Below, one piece after another: positions 46,180 to 57,372 of a DNA stretch of 64,000 nt. The position numbers and the translations under genes are program-made. The DNA is from Tenodera sinensis (lineage: Eukaryota; Arthropoda; Insecta; Mantodea; Mantidae), in assembly GCA_030765045.1 (NCBI GenBank), contig CM060966.1, forward strand, positions 64,708,921-64,772,920, given 5' to 3'. Numbering within the stretch: position 1 is the first letter of the stretch; every line of letters begins with the position of its first letter. The notes beneath the pieces were generated by a model. That model saw nothing but the letters and a program-made list of their open reading frames with translations. It did not search any database and had not been told where the DNA came from.

Positions 46180-47823
46180 ACCACACGGTTTCTTGTATGG
46201 TCGAAGGAGTTGTTTATGCCATCTTCCCAGACATTTTTCATTTTTTAACATCTTTTAATTCATAGGTATGATGACCAAATTTTGATATAATTTCTGCAGG
46301 ACCTTTATATAACAATTCCATCCTTTTGTTCCTACCTCTCAATGCACTTGATAACTTATGGTCTTTAACTAGTACCCAATCGCCTATCTTAGGTTCCCAT
46401 TTATGTTTTCTACTCTTTTTCTTTAATTTTCGCTTCTCTGCCTTTTTTTTAATTCGTTCAAAAGCAATTTTCGCTCTTTCTTCTTCACTTAACTGAATGT
46501 CATTAATTTTCAGTGTTTTTGGTACCCCGATCAATATTGGTTCTGGTTCAATTCCTAACATTAATTTTATTGGTGCAAACCCAGTAGTTACATTAATGGT
46601 GTGATTGATAATCTTTTCTATCAATGGACAATATTTCACCCAATCCTTGTGATTATGATGTGTAAGTACACGTAAATAAATTCCTATATCTCGGAGGACA
46701 CGTTCTGTTGGATTCCCTGATGGAAAGTATGATGAACAATAATTTAGTTTCTCGAGTCTAATGTCACCCTAATCTTTCCATTGGCCTTATTTACAATACA
46801 TAGGGGATTCACAAACTCTGAATTCGAAATCTCAATAACCTCATCTTCTAACATTGACTTTATAACTGCATCTACCTCTTCTCTTATTGTACTAGGGATA
46901 GCTCTCGCTTTATGTGTAAAAGGTTTGATGGGTATCATCTCAAACGAATGAGTATAGATATTACATTTACCAGGTTTCTCAGAGAATACTTCTTTATTTC
47001 GGATTAATATTTCAAACAGTTTATCCCTCTGTTGTTCATTTAGTTGATCAGCCTGAGTTACTTTTTCCCTCAACAATTCTTCTAAGTCTTCACTACTCTC
47101 CCTATCATAGTACCTAGTTGCATCAGAAACCCTCAAATTGTCTATGAAATCATTTTTATCCCATTCTACATTTTCTTTATTATCGACTCTGTACTCTTTG
47201 ATATTTACTTCAGTTAATTCCATAGCTCCTACTTTAACATATTCTACAAAGAATGTATCCCCTTGGATTTCTTCTTCCTCTTTTTCTCTTACAATAGTTT
47301 CTGAACTACTATCTTCCACAAAAGGCACTATAATGGTCTCATATTCAACTTTCATTTCTAGAATCATGTTTTTAAAATTCACCACAGCTTCCCAGGCATA
47401 AAGACAATCACAACCTATTATAATATCTGTCACAAGTCTTCCTACAATCAGAAATAAAATTTCTAGTATTCTCCCATTTATTTCAATATTTATCATTGCT
47501 TGAAATTTTACTCTCTCTTTTCGTTTTCCCACAGCTAGCGAGCAATATATCCCATTAACTGGTAAAGACATTACTTTAAAGCCACTACTTTGTAAATTAT
47601 CATAAAAATTTTGTGAGCATACTGTGCTATTTGATCCCGTATCTATAATTGCATTGTATTGTTTTCCATTTACTCCAATTTTGATTTTAGGTGGATCTCC
47701 TACTTTTTCGTTTTCGTCAATTCTATTTTTCCATTCTCTTTTCTTTTGTATCATCATTTGCCTTCCAGGACTATTTATTTCCGAGTACTTATCACAATCA
47801 TTACTATGATACCCAGTTCTCAC
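46180..47823 (-). pseudogene. pol: G pol: protease, RT start and integrase end, internal deletion
   Basis: The frame overlaps the gag stop in the -1 register. A degenerate zinc-knuckle-like TGYHSNDC is followed by an aspartic protease with AIIDTGSNSTV and IIGCDCL. Next is the RT N-terminus: KPFTHKARAIPSTIREEVDAV and RVTLDSR. Immediately after a frameshift at about 46740 the sequence reads YFPSGNPTERVLRDIGIYLR and KDWVKYCPLIEKIINHT, which is late integrase. It continues with WEPKIGDWVLVKDHKL, YKGPAEIISKFGHHTYELKD and, after a shift, GRWHKQLLRPYK. RT catalytic motifs, RNase H and the integrase D-D residues are gone. Confidence 0.88.
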
Positions 47824-50048
47824 TGAAGGCGCGTTTGACCGGGTCTGGCGTTTCCCTGATTTTTAGGTATGGCTCCTGTACTATTTCCCGAATTGTTACT
47901 TCTGTTTTCCTGCATTAAATCGGGGTTACTTCCTACCATGTTTTTGACCGTGTTAATGGCCTCAACCATTTCTGCATTTTCGGGGGAATTTCGTCCACTA
48001 GAATACCTTTCTCCCTGTCTTGGTGACCTCGGTCTAAACTCATTATCTCCGTTTGTCCAATACCCATCATTTGAATTTCTACTATGTCCAAAATAACGTC
48101 CCCGTCTACCTCGATCAAATCTATTCGTATTCATATAATTCACCCTTATATTTCTTCCCCTTAGATTACCATTTCTATTTTGGTGATGCCCTTCCTGGTT
48201 ATATCTACCTTGATTTTCCCACCGGAATGATTCCATCCTTGGTACTGGTCCTTTATATCTTTCCCTAACCTCACTTCTATTTTGATAATACTGTGCCCCT
48301 TGCCCGAAAGAATTGACAGTTTCTTTTCCTTCATATGTATTTCCAAATGAGTGTTTTGGCTTATTGACTTCTAAGGCTGATAATAATTCGATCATAGCTG
48401 CAATGCTATCGGGTCGGGCTATGATTAGGTAATGTTGAAGCGTTTCCGGAAAATGTGGAGTAACTATATTTATTAGATCTTTTTCATCCAAGGGAGGATC
48501 CAACATCTTCGATTTTCTCGCTATTCTCATAAAATAGTTGACCATCGATTCCTCCGATCTAGGATTAAATTTTCCATTGCTTAATTCAACTCTAATATTG
48601 GCCTGCCTACTAGCTCCCCAATATCTGGTTAAAAAGATGTTTCTAAAGGTCCTGTAGTCATTATTGTTACCCATAGAAAGGCCTAGCCAATTAGCAGCAT
48701 TACCCTTTAGACATTTTCTTACTATCACCATCTTGTACTCCTCTGGTATACGTTTCACCGTGAAGTACTCTTGTAACCCTTCTAAAAAGGCTTTAGGATC
48801 ATCTGAATCTTCATTTTCAAAAACTGGAGGTGTCATTTCATTTAAGACATGGTTAGGCCAATGTAAATTTGAATTGTCACCTATCCCTGAGCTATTTCCG
48901 AGATCAGAATGGGAATTACTGTTACCCCTATTTTGCATCGAAATGTCAGCTGATACACCTGGTATTGCCTCGTTTCTTGCAACTTCTTTACTAAGATTGT
49001 TGTGATTACATGCATTTTCACTTAATTTCAAATTTTCTAAGGCCTCTTTTACCTGAGTAATTTCTGTTACTACCCCTTTTATTTGGTCTGTAACATCTTC
49101 CAAATTTCTAGCCTGCCTTTCACTTTCTACATCAGATCTCTCTATTCTAACGTTACACCCCTGTAACTCTTCTCTAATTTCTTCCCTGTCTTTATCTAAC
49201 CTTTGTACTACCTCTTCTCTTTGTTTGTCTAAACTATATGTTACTCTTTCCCTTTCTTTATCTAATTTTTCACTCACTTGTTGACCTAATTTCTTTTCAG
49301 AATTCTTTACTTCTTGCCTTATTGTCTCTAATTCTCCCTTAACCTGTTCTACCTGTTCTCTATTTTCTTTTACTTCACTACTAACTTTATTAATTTCCTC
49401 CCTAACTTCTTCCCTAAAGGTTTCTAAAGCTCTCTTCTGATTTTCCAATTGCATTCCCAATTCCTGTTGTCCCTTCTCTAATTTCTGTCCTAACTCTATA
49501 CTAGTTTCATCTATCTTCTGACTTAACTCTGTACTCATCTTTTGACTTAACTCTGTACTCATCTCTTTCACTGTTCTTAATTCTTTACTAGTTTCATCTA
49601 TTATCTTTTGACTTAACTCTGTTCTTAATTCTTTACTATTTTCATCTATCTTTTGACTTAACTCTGTACTCATCTTTTGACTTAACTCTGTACTCATCTT
49701 TTTTACTGTTCTTAATTCTTTACTATTTTCATCTATCTTTTGACTTAAATCTGTACTCATCTTTTTCATTATCGTTTGAAACATATTCTCTATTTCTGAC
49801 ATAAATGCTGGCCTTTCTGAATTACTACTAAACATTTCTGCACTACCTCTAGGTGTTTCTCTAACGTTCTGATCTTCTAATTCTTGGCATATCCTGCTAC
49901 CAATTACATTCCGATTAAATTCTTCCATCCTACTTATACTTTCCCTAATTTCCGGACTTTCAAAACCTCTAAACTCACTATCACTGTCTTCCATTTCTAA
50001 GCTATTTATATGTGTTTTTCTACTCACCAAAATTTTCAATATTTTCAC
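47820..50048 (-). CDS. gag: G gag, 742 aa, open, coiled-coil N-half
   Basis: The frame is intact. The N-terminal half is a long charged helical region with tandem repeats of MSTELSQKIDENSKELRTVK (about residues 75-175), then E/K/Q-rich heptads to about residue 330. The capsid-like core follows: EMTPPVFENEDSDDPKAFLE, YFTVKRIPEEYKMVIVRKCL, FLTRYWGASRQANIRVEL and HYLIIARPDSIAAMIELLSA. The C-terminal ~180 residues are Arg/Asn/Gly-rich (GRRGRYFGHSRNSND), probably RNA binding, without a canonical CCHC knuckle. The stop overlaps pol, suggesting frameshift expression. The core aligns with F and H. Confidence 0.85.
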   Translation of the reverse strand: MKILKILVSRKTHINSLEMEDSDSEFRGFESPEIRESISRMEEFNRNVIGSRICQELEDQNVRETPRGSAEMFSSNSERPAFMSEIENMFQTIMKKMSTDLSQKIDENSKELRTVKKMSTELSQKMSTELSQKIDENSKELRTELSQKIIDETSKELRTVKEMSTELSQKMSTELSQKIDETSIELGQKLEKGQQELGMQLENQKRALETFREEVREEINKVSSEVKENREQVEQVKGELETIRQEVKNSEKKLGQQVSEKLDKERERVTYSLDKQREEVVQRLDKDREEIREELQGCNVRIERSDVESERQARNLEDVTDQIKGVVTEITQVKEALENLKLSENACNHNNLSKEVARNEAIPGVSADISMQNRGNSNSHSDLGNSSGIGDNSNLHWPNHVLNEMTPPVFENEDSDDPKAFLEGLQEYFTVKRIPEEYKMVIVRKCLKGNAANWLGLSMGNNNDYRTFRNIFLTRYWGASRQANIRVELSNGKFNPRSEESMVNYFMRIARKSKMLDPPLDEKDLINIVTPHFPETLQHYLIIARPDSIAAMIELLSALEVNKPKHSFGNTYEGKETVNSFGQGAQYYQNRSEVRERYKGPVPRMESFRWENQGRYNQEGHHQNRNGNLRGRNIRVNYMNTNRFDRGRRGRYFGHSRNSNDGYWTNGDNEFRPRSPRQGERYSSGRNSPENAEMVEAINTVKNMVGSNPDLMQENRSNNSGNSTGAIPKNQGNARPGQTRLQ

Positions 50049-50175
50049 TATTTCACTTTAACTGCACTTAAACTTGTTCACTACACGTTTCACAGATGTT
50101 GACGCGCTGGGCACCTTCTTGTCTGCTGGTTCGATGCTGGCTCGGTCGTCTTGGGGTTTGGTCCATTCTTTCGAA

Positions 50176-50194
50176 GCCACACGTTGGGAAGCCA
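50176..50194 (-). other. G primer-binding site (tRNA type uncertain)
   Basis: On the - strand TGGCTTCCCAACGTGTGGC lies three bases from the 5' LTR. It shares CCCAACGTG with the tRNA-Lys site of F but differs in the first seven bases after TGGC. The primer tRNA is therefore not assigned. Confidence 0.6.
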
Positions 50195-50197
50195 ATT

Positions 50198-50983
50198 TGA
50201 AGCTGTAATATCGCTTCCTAGTTATTACCTCGCCATTTGAAGCTGCAGTCGTTGGTGACGTGATGTTGTTGGTATGTTGTCTCCGGCTAGCTGAGCATTA
50301 TCTCTTTATCTCGGGTTTGCGTGAGTGTAAAGGACAACCCAAGAACAACTTTGCACATCAATTTATTTTATATAAAATATTTTCGGGAGATATGCCGATT
50401 CTATATGTGTATCTGTAGAAGCATCGCAATCACATCTGCGCAGCACGAACTGCACGAACTCCCGTACTGCTCTCTGGTTGAGTACTGACTAGACGCTTCT
50501 CTCTTACCCACGCCAAGAAGACCGTTCGCTTCCAATTTGAATGTCATGACGTCATCCAAGAAAGCCTCGTATCCAAAATGTTATTTCCTTTTCCCGCAAT
50601 TTAGAAATGTCCCTTTCTATTATAACATGTTCTTTTATGATTTTCAAATATATAATTACCTTTTTAGGATTAAACGATGTTTACTTTATATTTTATTAAA
50701 TATATCGCGCGACTTTTAAGGTTGGTAGAACTGACTTTCGAACGTGTATTTTAAACTATGTGGTATGACGTCATGACTCGTTAATTTCAAACCAATAATG
50801 CGTTTATTCTACAAATTTAACGACTATTATTTACTCATATCTTGCTCACCTTACAACACTTGCTACTCTATTATCTATTGATGTTATTACTCAATATTTA
50901 TCGCAAATCTCAGATCCGGCAATTAAATTAAAACGTATCTTTTTCAAAAGCCCATTCGATCGGAAATCTAAATTTCGGTATCA
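50198..50983 (-). repeat. G 5' LTR
   Basis: 786 bp, partner of 44586-45371. It adjoins the primer site on its inner (left) side. Confidence 0.95.
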
Positions 50984-51213
50984 AATTTCAGGTCTGTAAG
51001 TATTGCGAAATACATCCAATCACCTCATTTTGTATAGATTTAGAATCACTGCTGAATATACATTTAATTTTATTCTAGTGGTTTTTTATTTCTATTGGAC
51101 TTTCAGTACACAAGCTCCTTGAAATTTCCCCAACTTAGCGAAAGCGCACTCTCATCATGACCTCAGAATGCAAGCTCTTGTTTACCTAAATACAATGTTG
51201 GTTTAACGATCAA

Positions 51214-51654
51214 CTACAGGAAGAGCCTATTTAATGTCACGTTTCCATTGAAACACACATGAAAAAGTCTGCTGTTTTCTTGAAGAGCGTCAGCCATTGT
51301 TTTTTCCTCAAAAGCGTTTAGTTGTAATTTACATTTTAAATGTCCCGCCGAATCATTGTGCTTGTGAAGGGAACGGGTTATCATAATGAAATCTGTGAAT
51401 CTCTCTTTGTCCCACACGTTACTTTTGTTGCTAAAAAGTAAACAAGGCCAACAGAATAGCGATTGCAAACTACGGCTACTGCATAACCAAAAATAGTTAT
51501 CGAGCCAAGAGCTTTTGAATTTAATGTTATAAGTCTTCCCTATTTTCTTATCCTCTCTTTTAAGGGCTATATCAATGATATCAGTCTCCACATGGAAAAT
51601 GGGGGTTTTAGCAAATTGCAAACTATATCGTTCACTGGATTCATAACAAAACAC
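51214..51654 (-). pseudogene. hAT2 transposase N-terminal zinc-finger piece
   Basis: CSSRSLQSLFCWPCLLFSN and SLHKHNDSAGHLK form the same TTF-type finger as in hAT1. The reading frame here extends further (to NGNVTLNRLF) because a T-run present in hAT1 is absent. The start used by the upstream sequence is unclear; the region before DIALKREDKK differs from hAT1. Confidence 0.75.
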
Positions 51655-52228
51655 TTATATTCCGTAATTGAAATATTAAAAGCACTGGAGTCTAGCAAAC
51701 TCGTAAATTATACCTACCGTTCACAGTTATCTAAAACACCACGTTTTAAGTTTACCACCAGCTCTTCCTCGAGGTAAACGAATACTAGCTTCTAAGCGCG
51801 CGAAACAGAAACCATCCCCTCTACCGTGTTCTGTGCCTCTACCCAAGTGAAAATATTTCTTGTTTGCCTGAAACATGTACGTGCCCGTGTTATTTCCCCG
51901 TAGTTCATCGTTTCGTGACGCCATGTTGCCATGGCAACCAAGCTGTTTAGTGCAGCAGTTTCTTCGGTAATCCTGACTGCTGCACTTGTTCTTGTAACCG
52001 ATCAGAGGGCGCGTTCCCACCAATTTTCCCTGCTGGCTGCCAGGCTGTAAGTTCCAAACAAGAGAAGGGTTGGTCACTGACCCTCCTACAGCTGCTAGCA
52101 GTTGAAATTTGTGACTAAACTGTTAGAATAGCAGTAATAATGCCAACATTAACAAAAATAGAATACTGCTATTTTCAGGTGAAAACCTCTTCACCTGCTT
52201 CACTTGAATAGCCGCCACTGTCAGGAAC

Positions 52229-53476
52229 AAAATTTTCAACAAATTCCTCTCATCTTCCTCCGCCTTCTCTTCTTCTTTCCGACTTCGCATATATGCTCAA
52301 TTAAGGTTTCAGTTGGCACATAACTGTCTATGTTGACATATTCCATGGCACTGCAGCTAAAAGCACCTTCATTGATGTAGTTTGGTAATTCATGAATCTC
52401 ATCCTCATTTTCTTCACGATCTATAACTTGACCCATTGGAAACACTTGGTCACTGTTTCTGGTAGCAATTTCTTTGTTGCTTGGTTTATCCAAATTACCG
52501 CATCTAGAATCGATATGGTTTTGGCTAGCTCAGAGTGGATGATGTGAAATCCATATTAGCGAGCAAAAACTGCATTAACAGTTTACGAAAATGTACTTTT
52601 AACATTCTGAATGATGTCTTGGTCCAATGGTTGAGTAACACTTGTATTTGGAAGGAACCAAGCAAGCCGGACATTGGAAAGTTCGATGTATGGGTCACAT
52701 GTTGCATTATCAAAAAAAAAAAAAGCAAAACATGCCGGTTTTGTTTCCTCATTCTTCTATTAAATACCGTTAACTATTCTTCCATGATCTGTGACGTCAC
52801 CCACGCCTTTTTGTTGGATCTCGAAACAACAGGCAGGTTCTGAAGTTCAATGTTTTTGAAGCATCTCGGCTTAGCAAGCTTACCAATCACTAGGGGTTTT
52901 TCATTTCGCCTGACATAAAAAACCACATAGGAAAACAGTCAATATTTCCTTGAATAATTTTCCTCTCGAACATTTCTCACCTTTTAAACACAATGATTTG
53001 TTCAGTAACGCACGGAAGAGCAGTCCCGTCTCGTCGCCGTTTGCTATGTTTCCTTCGATTATTGAAGGTAGTTTAGCAATCCAATCAGCGATGATTTCAG
53101 TGTTAACGTCACTCGATTCACCGCAAAGTTCGTTAAAAACTATATTATGTCTTTTGCGGAAACTCTCCAACCATCCATTAGATGCTCTGAATTCAGTCTT
53201 GCCCAGTTTTTCAGCTACCTTTTTAGCATATTCCTGTAACATAGACCCCGATATGCGGTGATTTTTTGGCCTAACACTAACGAACCATTTCCACACTATT
53301 TCATTAAACTGGTTTTCAGGTTTCTTAAGTTTTCTCTTTATTTTTCCATTAACACAATCTTTCCACCGCTTCAGAATTTCCGTCTTCTTCTTTAGAATGT
53401 CGTGAACCTCAGTTTTGCCTACGTTGAACGCGTTCATGATCTGCTTTACACTCACGTGTAAAGCGCTCACTAGCAT
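52229..53476 (-). pseudogene. Tigger/pogo transposase, N-terminal and DDE domains
   Basis: The frame from 53476 begins inside a CENP-B-type helix-turn-helix: VSVKQIMNAFNVGKTEVHDI followed by KKKTEILKRW. A second DNA-binding half follows (HRISGSMLQEYAKKVAEKLG, then ASNGWLESFRKRH). The DDE core starts at IANGDETGLLFRALLNKSL (first Asp). A frameshift near 52901 leads to NLPVVSRSNKKAW. After a T-run (52712-52723) come FDNATCDPYIELSNVRL (second Asp) and LPNTSVTQPLDQDIIQNVK (third Asp). Then comes an acidic linker (DREENEDEIHELP) and the hAT2 insertion. Several shifts and stops make it inactive. Confidence 0.85.
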
Positions 53477-53634
53477 AAATCATTTTCATTCACTCTCGTG
53501 TTTGAGATCTAGTACAGTTCTTGTTTTCGAAGCTATGGTGACTACAGCTGAACTAAACCATCACTTTTGTCAAAGTTTAGAGGTGCACTGTTAAGAGCTC
53601 TGTATTCGTTTGCTGTGTCACAAGTCATTGGAGA

Positions 53635-54222
53635 CAGCTAAGGTTTTGGGGCCCCCTGAAAATAAATGTTGGGGGCCCTACTTGCTAATAAAGCTCAAAA
53701 GCGGAGATTAACATATTACATATAATATGATTTGAAGCTTTCCTGGTGAACATATTCAAGATGTTCTCGGTCTTCTAGCCAGGTGTAGTGATGCAGAGCG
53801 ATTGACGTTTCAGGAGTGTACATCTCTCCCATCATCAGGATGATGAATGACTAGCAAGTACATATACTGGTCCCTTCACTCATGTAGTTTGTTTGGTTTT
53901 TATAACAACCAGATTGAATAAAATATCATGCTTTAATGAATTTCTCTATCTGAATGCTTTTGAGAGAGTACACACCTGGAGGTAAGCTTTTTCCACACTT
54001 TTAAGCAAGTAAGAGTACGAAATGCTTACATGGTGCACTTTCATTGTCAGAATGTCATCAGTAAACTGCATCTGCTCCAGCACTTCTTCTAGCAATTTTG
54101 TATGGTTGAACTGAATATAAAATGCCATTTTTAAGAAAACTATTAAAGACAGTCTGGGGCACCCTAATTATTGCCCCCACCCCCCGTGCCACTGGGTCTG
54201 CTGGCCGTTATTTATGCCACTG
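53635..54222. mobile_element. Small hAT-like remnant inside the Tigger
   Basis: The right end read on the - strand starts cagtggcataaataacgg. The left end starts cagctaagg, so only partial terminal similarity remains. Imperfect 8-bp flanks, attggaga (53627-53634) and attagaga (54223-54230), look like an old target duplication. A 60-residue frame at 53946-54128 (-) has no recognised domain. Treat as tentative. Confidence 0.4.
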
Positions 54223-54624
54223 ATTAGAGAAAGGAAAGAGAGAACAATAAAAACAATCAGCCGTGCTTACTGTTAACTATGCACTTAAGGATGACTGACA
54301 GATTTCTCAGTATTTGGACCCTCATCAGCGCAACTCCCTCCCAGAGTGATCAGGTAGCAGCAATATGGTTATGTTTCAACTTTAATATCACATACTCAGA
54401 GCTGACAATACAGACTTTCACTGGGTGCCTGGAAATTTTTTAAACTCTGCATTCCAAAACTAGAAATTTCCCATTAAAAGGTGTAATTTCATTTCCATTG
54501 TCCACGTTTCAGTTTAATAAAGGGAATTTAGCATGTTTATCACCACTAAATTCATGGAACCATAAAATATTTCCATTTAAGACAGATTTCTGCTTAATAA
54601 GGGGTCCATTGAAGGCAGACTGTA

Positions 54625-54972
54625 CAATCACAGAGGTACATACATGATGATATGAAAAAAAAAAATTGTGTGCCTAATTAATTAAAGAAAACATGTGGAG
54701 TACCCTAGAGGATTGATGAATGGAGAAAAATTGTGGTTATATTTGATGTCTCTAACTTTCCTTTTGTTGATACCTATGCGAAATAAGAGGCAATGCATTA
54801 AGGGGGCGTCATACCAAAATGGTTAATATATTTCTTAAAATGGTTGAAAAGTTCTTTAAATTTGTTTTATAGTTCTTTTTGTTGAAGTTATTGTGAAATA
54901 TTGTATTTATTGTTGATAGATAGGTATACATTTTATGTCAACAGAATAGCAAAATAGAATAAAATCCTAATT
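54625..54972. other. Short interval between the Tigger and hAT3, no feature seen
   Basis: A/T-rich with no coding or repeat signal. It lies between the TA at the Tigger end and the target duplication of hAT3. Confidence 0.35.
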
Positions 54973-55271
54973 TACATGACCAGGCCCAAATTTAGGACCT
55001 CTGACGACCCTGGGCAAAAAAACATTTGCTGCACCTCCCCCCCCCCCCTCCCAAAACTTGCAATACATATATTACTTAAATTGTCACAACATAGAGAATG
55101 GTTTCACTAGTTTGGATACTTAAGTATGAGTGGCAAGCACCATAAGTGAGGTTATTACAATTTTAGTAGAAACATATTAATAGAAAGAACTTACACTAAA
55201 GAGGCATCACCCCATATTAGATGTTAAAACATATACTGTTTAAATAACATGGGGGCTTCCTCCTTGCCCTG

Positions 55272-56567
55272 TCATTTGCGAACAAGTTTATGAGTCTGTT
55301 TGTTATAGTCCATTTTCACTGTTAAGTCAGATTCAATTGCAAGAACACCAAGATAACTAAGACTATCCTTCACTTGTGATCTTCTTAAATAATTATTTAT
55401 GCATCTTAGAGCAGAAAATGATCTCTCAGTTGAGAAGTTGGAAGAAGCAGGAGTGCTCAAGTATATTTGTAGAGCTATGTTTAAGTTTGGGTAAACACTC
55501 TCTAGACAGTTACCTTACAGCTGTGTAAGAGAGTGCGACGCATTTTCATTCCTTTCTATGTAGCTTTTGAGGTGTAGGCATTCAAGTACAAATACTGAAT
55601 CTTCAAGATCCGAACTGTAGACTTTCTGAAGTCTGGATGATGCTTCCTGAATTTCAAGTGGACTAAGCATCTTCAGGTTTGTCAAAAACATAAATGGTCA
55701 CTGAATTCCTTGTAGGAAGAAACTCTATTGTTCAGTTCTTCAATCAATTTATCCAGAATCAACAGGAAAGACATCTGTAAGTCATCTGAATCATCATTTC
55801 CTTCAGAGTCTGAATCAGATTCATCAAAGAATCTTTTCTTTTTCTTAATGCGTTTCTTATTCTGGTCAATTGTAGTAATGTTACAAAGAGATTCAAATTT
55901 CTTCTGTCCTAGATTCTTGAAAACTTCACATCCCATTTTCATTTCTTCCAAGAAACCAACCAAAGAACTATGCAAATTACAAACACTGGCTACATCCATG
56001 TCTGCTGTTTGTAACTGTTTACTTACAACATTGAACCTTTCAACAATGGAATTCCAAACTACAGTCATAAAAGACGTCTCAAGACTATGCAACTTCTTCA
56101 TTATGCCTTTAGCTTCAGATTTCACCAAAGACTTCTCACTTTCGTTCCCTATTATTGACAACAGTGCTCTAACGATTGCCTCGCCATCTTTGTTCAAGCT
56201 CCTTCTCTAGCAGACCATCGGGTTATGCAGAGGGACTCGACACTCAAGTTCTCTTTACTGAAAAATGTCCTTAAGTGATTCTATCAATGACTAGAAGCAC
56301 TGAAAAAATTAAATATTTCTTGCAAAATGTCAAAAACAATAAGTTGCTTGGTTACATCTTGCTGCACTTGAACCCACCAAATTCAGAGTGTGCGCTGAAC
56401 AAGGAATATAGAAAGCATAAGGAGAGAGATCTCTGATTCTAGCTTGCAAGCCTGAATAAATACCTGACATATTTCATGCATTGTCATAACTCTGTCCTCT
56501 GCAGTTACCTATGTCTAATCCATGTCTCTCAAGACAATTTATCCTGAATTTGACAGATCCTGGCCAC
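55272..56567 (-). pseudogene. hAT3 transposase, catalytic and C-terminal parts
   Basis: Reading leftward from H: INCLERHGLDIGNCRGQSYD, then NMSGIYSGLQARIRDL and IPCSAHTLNLVG, the conserved hAT catalytic segment (with a stop after DNA). Next is a helical region (56197 to 55682) with a Ser/Asp-acidic patch (DESDSDSEGNDDSDD). Last is SNFSTERSFSALRCINNYLR and QVKDSLSYLGVLAIESDL, the C-terminal hAT dimerisation domain (hATC). Stops and shifts separate these parts. It is the downstream half of the same gene as 61343-62340. Confidence 0.82.
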
Positions 56568-57070
56568 TGAGACAGAATATTAGAAGACCCCAATAGAAAA
56601 TCGTTCATGTAAATGTTTGTTAGAAGTGTATAAATATTAGAATCGTTTGTGTTCCATAATAAAAATAGGAGACGATAATTGGGATCACTTCCCTAACGAG
56701 AAAGAACTATTTGCGCGGATGAATACGGCGGATGAAGATGAAAATGGCGGTGTGTCTCGTCAAAAGGACGCCAAGAAATAGTTTAGTAGCGTCTATATGT
56801 TCAAGGTGATAAGACGTGTTTTGGTAGCATGTGAACATGGAACTTTCACCAAACTTTTATCCAGCATAAATTCTACTAAATTAAAAAAGTGTAAAGGTTT
56901 TTAAGTATTTAATATGGTGCTGAGCGTGTAAAGTATCGAAGTGTTAATAAATAAATACATTGTGATAAAGAAACTGATATATGCATTCCACCTGTTACCA
57001 CGACCTTGTAGATAGAAAACGAGTCTCATAGCACAGCCCATTCCATTAGTTCCATTAAAACACGGTATCA
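56568..57070 (+). repeat. H 5' LTR
   Basis: 503 bp, starting TGAGACAG and ending cacggtatca. It differs from the right LTR at several positions, including a 2-base gap near 57044. Confidence 0.92.
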
Positions 57071-57073
57071 AAA

Positions 57074-57094
57074 TGGCTTACCCAACGTGGAGCT
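57074..57094 (+). other. H primer-binding site (tRNA type uncertain)
   Basis: TGGCTTACCCAACGTGGAGC begins three bases after the LTR. It resembles the sites of F and G (shared CCAACGTG) but has its own first bases. A tRNA-Lys-like primer is possible but not established. Confidence 0.6.
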
Positions 57095-57372
57095 CGAATT
57101 TAGGATGGAATGCAAATTACGGGAATTGAAATCACGATAAACATCAAGTGACGCCATATCATTGCGCCAAAGGAAAGAAGACGCCATTAGACCATCGTTT
57201 GATATCAACGATACATCAGAACACCGATGCACGGATAATCAACGCGGGAAAACACCGGAGATCATCCAGCGAAGCCAACTGCCCAGGAGACGTACATAAC
57301 TGGACGAAGCAACGGGAAAAAAAAAGTAGGATCAAAAATTTTTGTTTTCACATACAGTTTATTTTCAATTTT

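Larger units (their letters stand above)
44586..50983 (-). mobile_element. LTR retrotransposon G, Gypsy-like, pol core deleted
   Basis: The LTRs at 44586-45371 and 50198-50983 are both 786 bp, TG...CA on the - strand, with no difference noticed by eye. The 4-bp duplication AATT (44582-44585, 50984-50987) is single in the empty site of hAT1. The interior has a full gag, protease, the first part of RT and then directly the end of integrase. The identical LTRs imply a recent insertion, so a non-autonomous copy moved recently. Confidence 0.93.
44000..52220 (-). mobile_element. Non-autonomous hAT transposon (hAT2), carrying LTR element G
   Basis: The ends are CAGTGGCGG-type inverted repeats, as in hAT1. 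An 8-bp target duplication, TCAGGAAC, flanks it at 43992-43999 and 52221-52228, within the Tigger. Without G it is about 1.8 kb and aligns with hAT1 throughout, including the same internal transposase deletion. Confidence 0.93.
38757..54622 (-). mobile_element. Tigger/pogo-like DNA transposon, host of several nested insertions
   Basis: Both ends read CAGT... inward and are flanked by TA (38755-38756 and 54623-54624). Short inverted similarity includes cttcaaaggaa on the left and cttcaatggac on the right. The transposase is on the - strand (53476 to 52229, then 43991 to about 43790), split by hAT2. Subtracting LTR element F, hAT2 with its LTR element G, and the small hAT-like piece leaves about 2.25 kb, a normal Tigger length. 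The outer ends are less certain than the nested boundaries. Confidence 0.7.
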
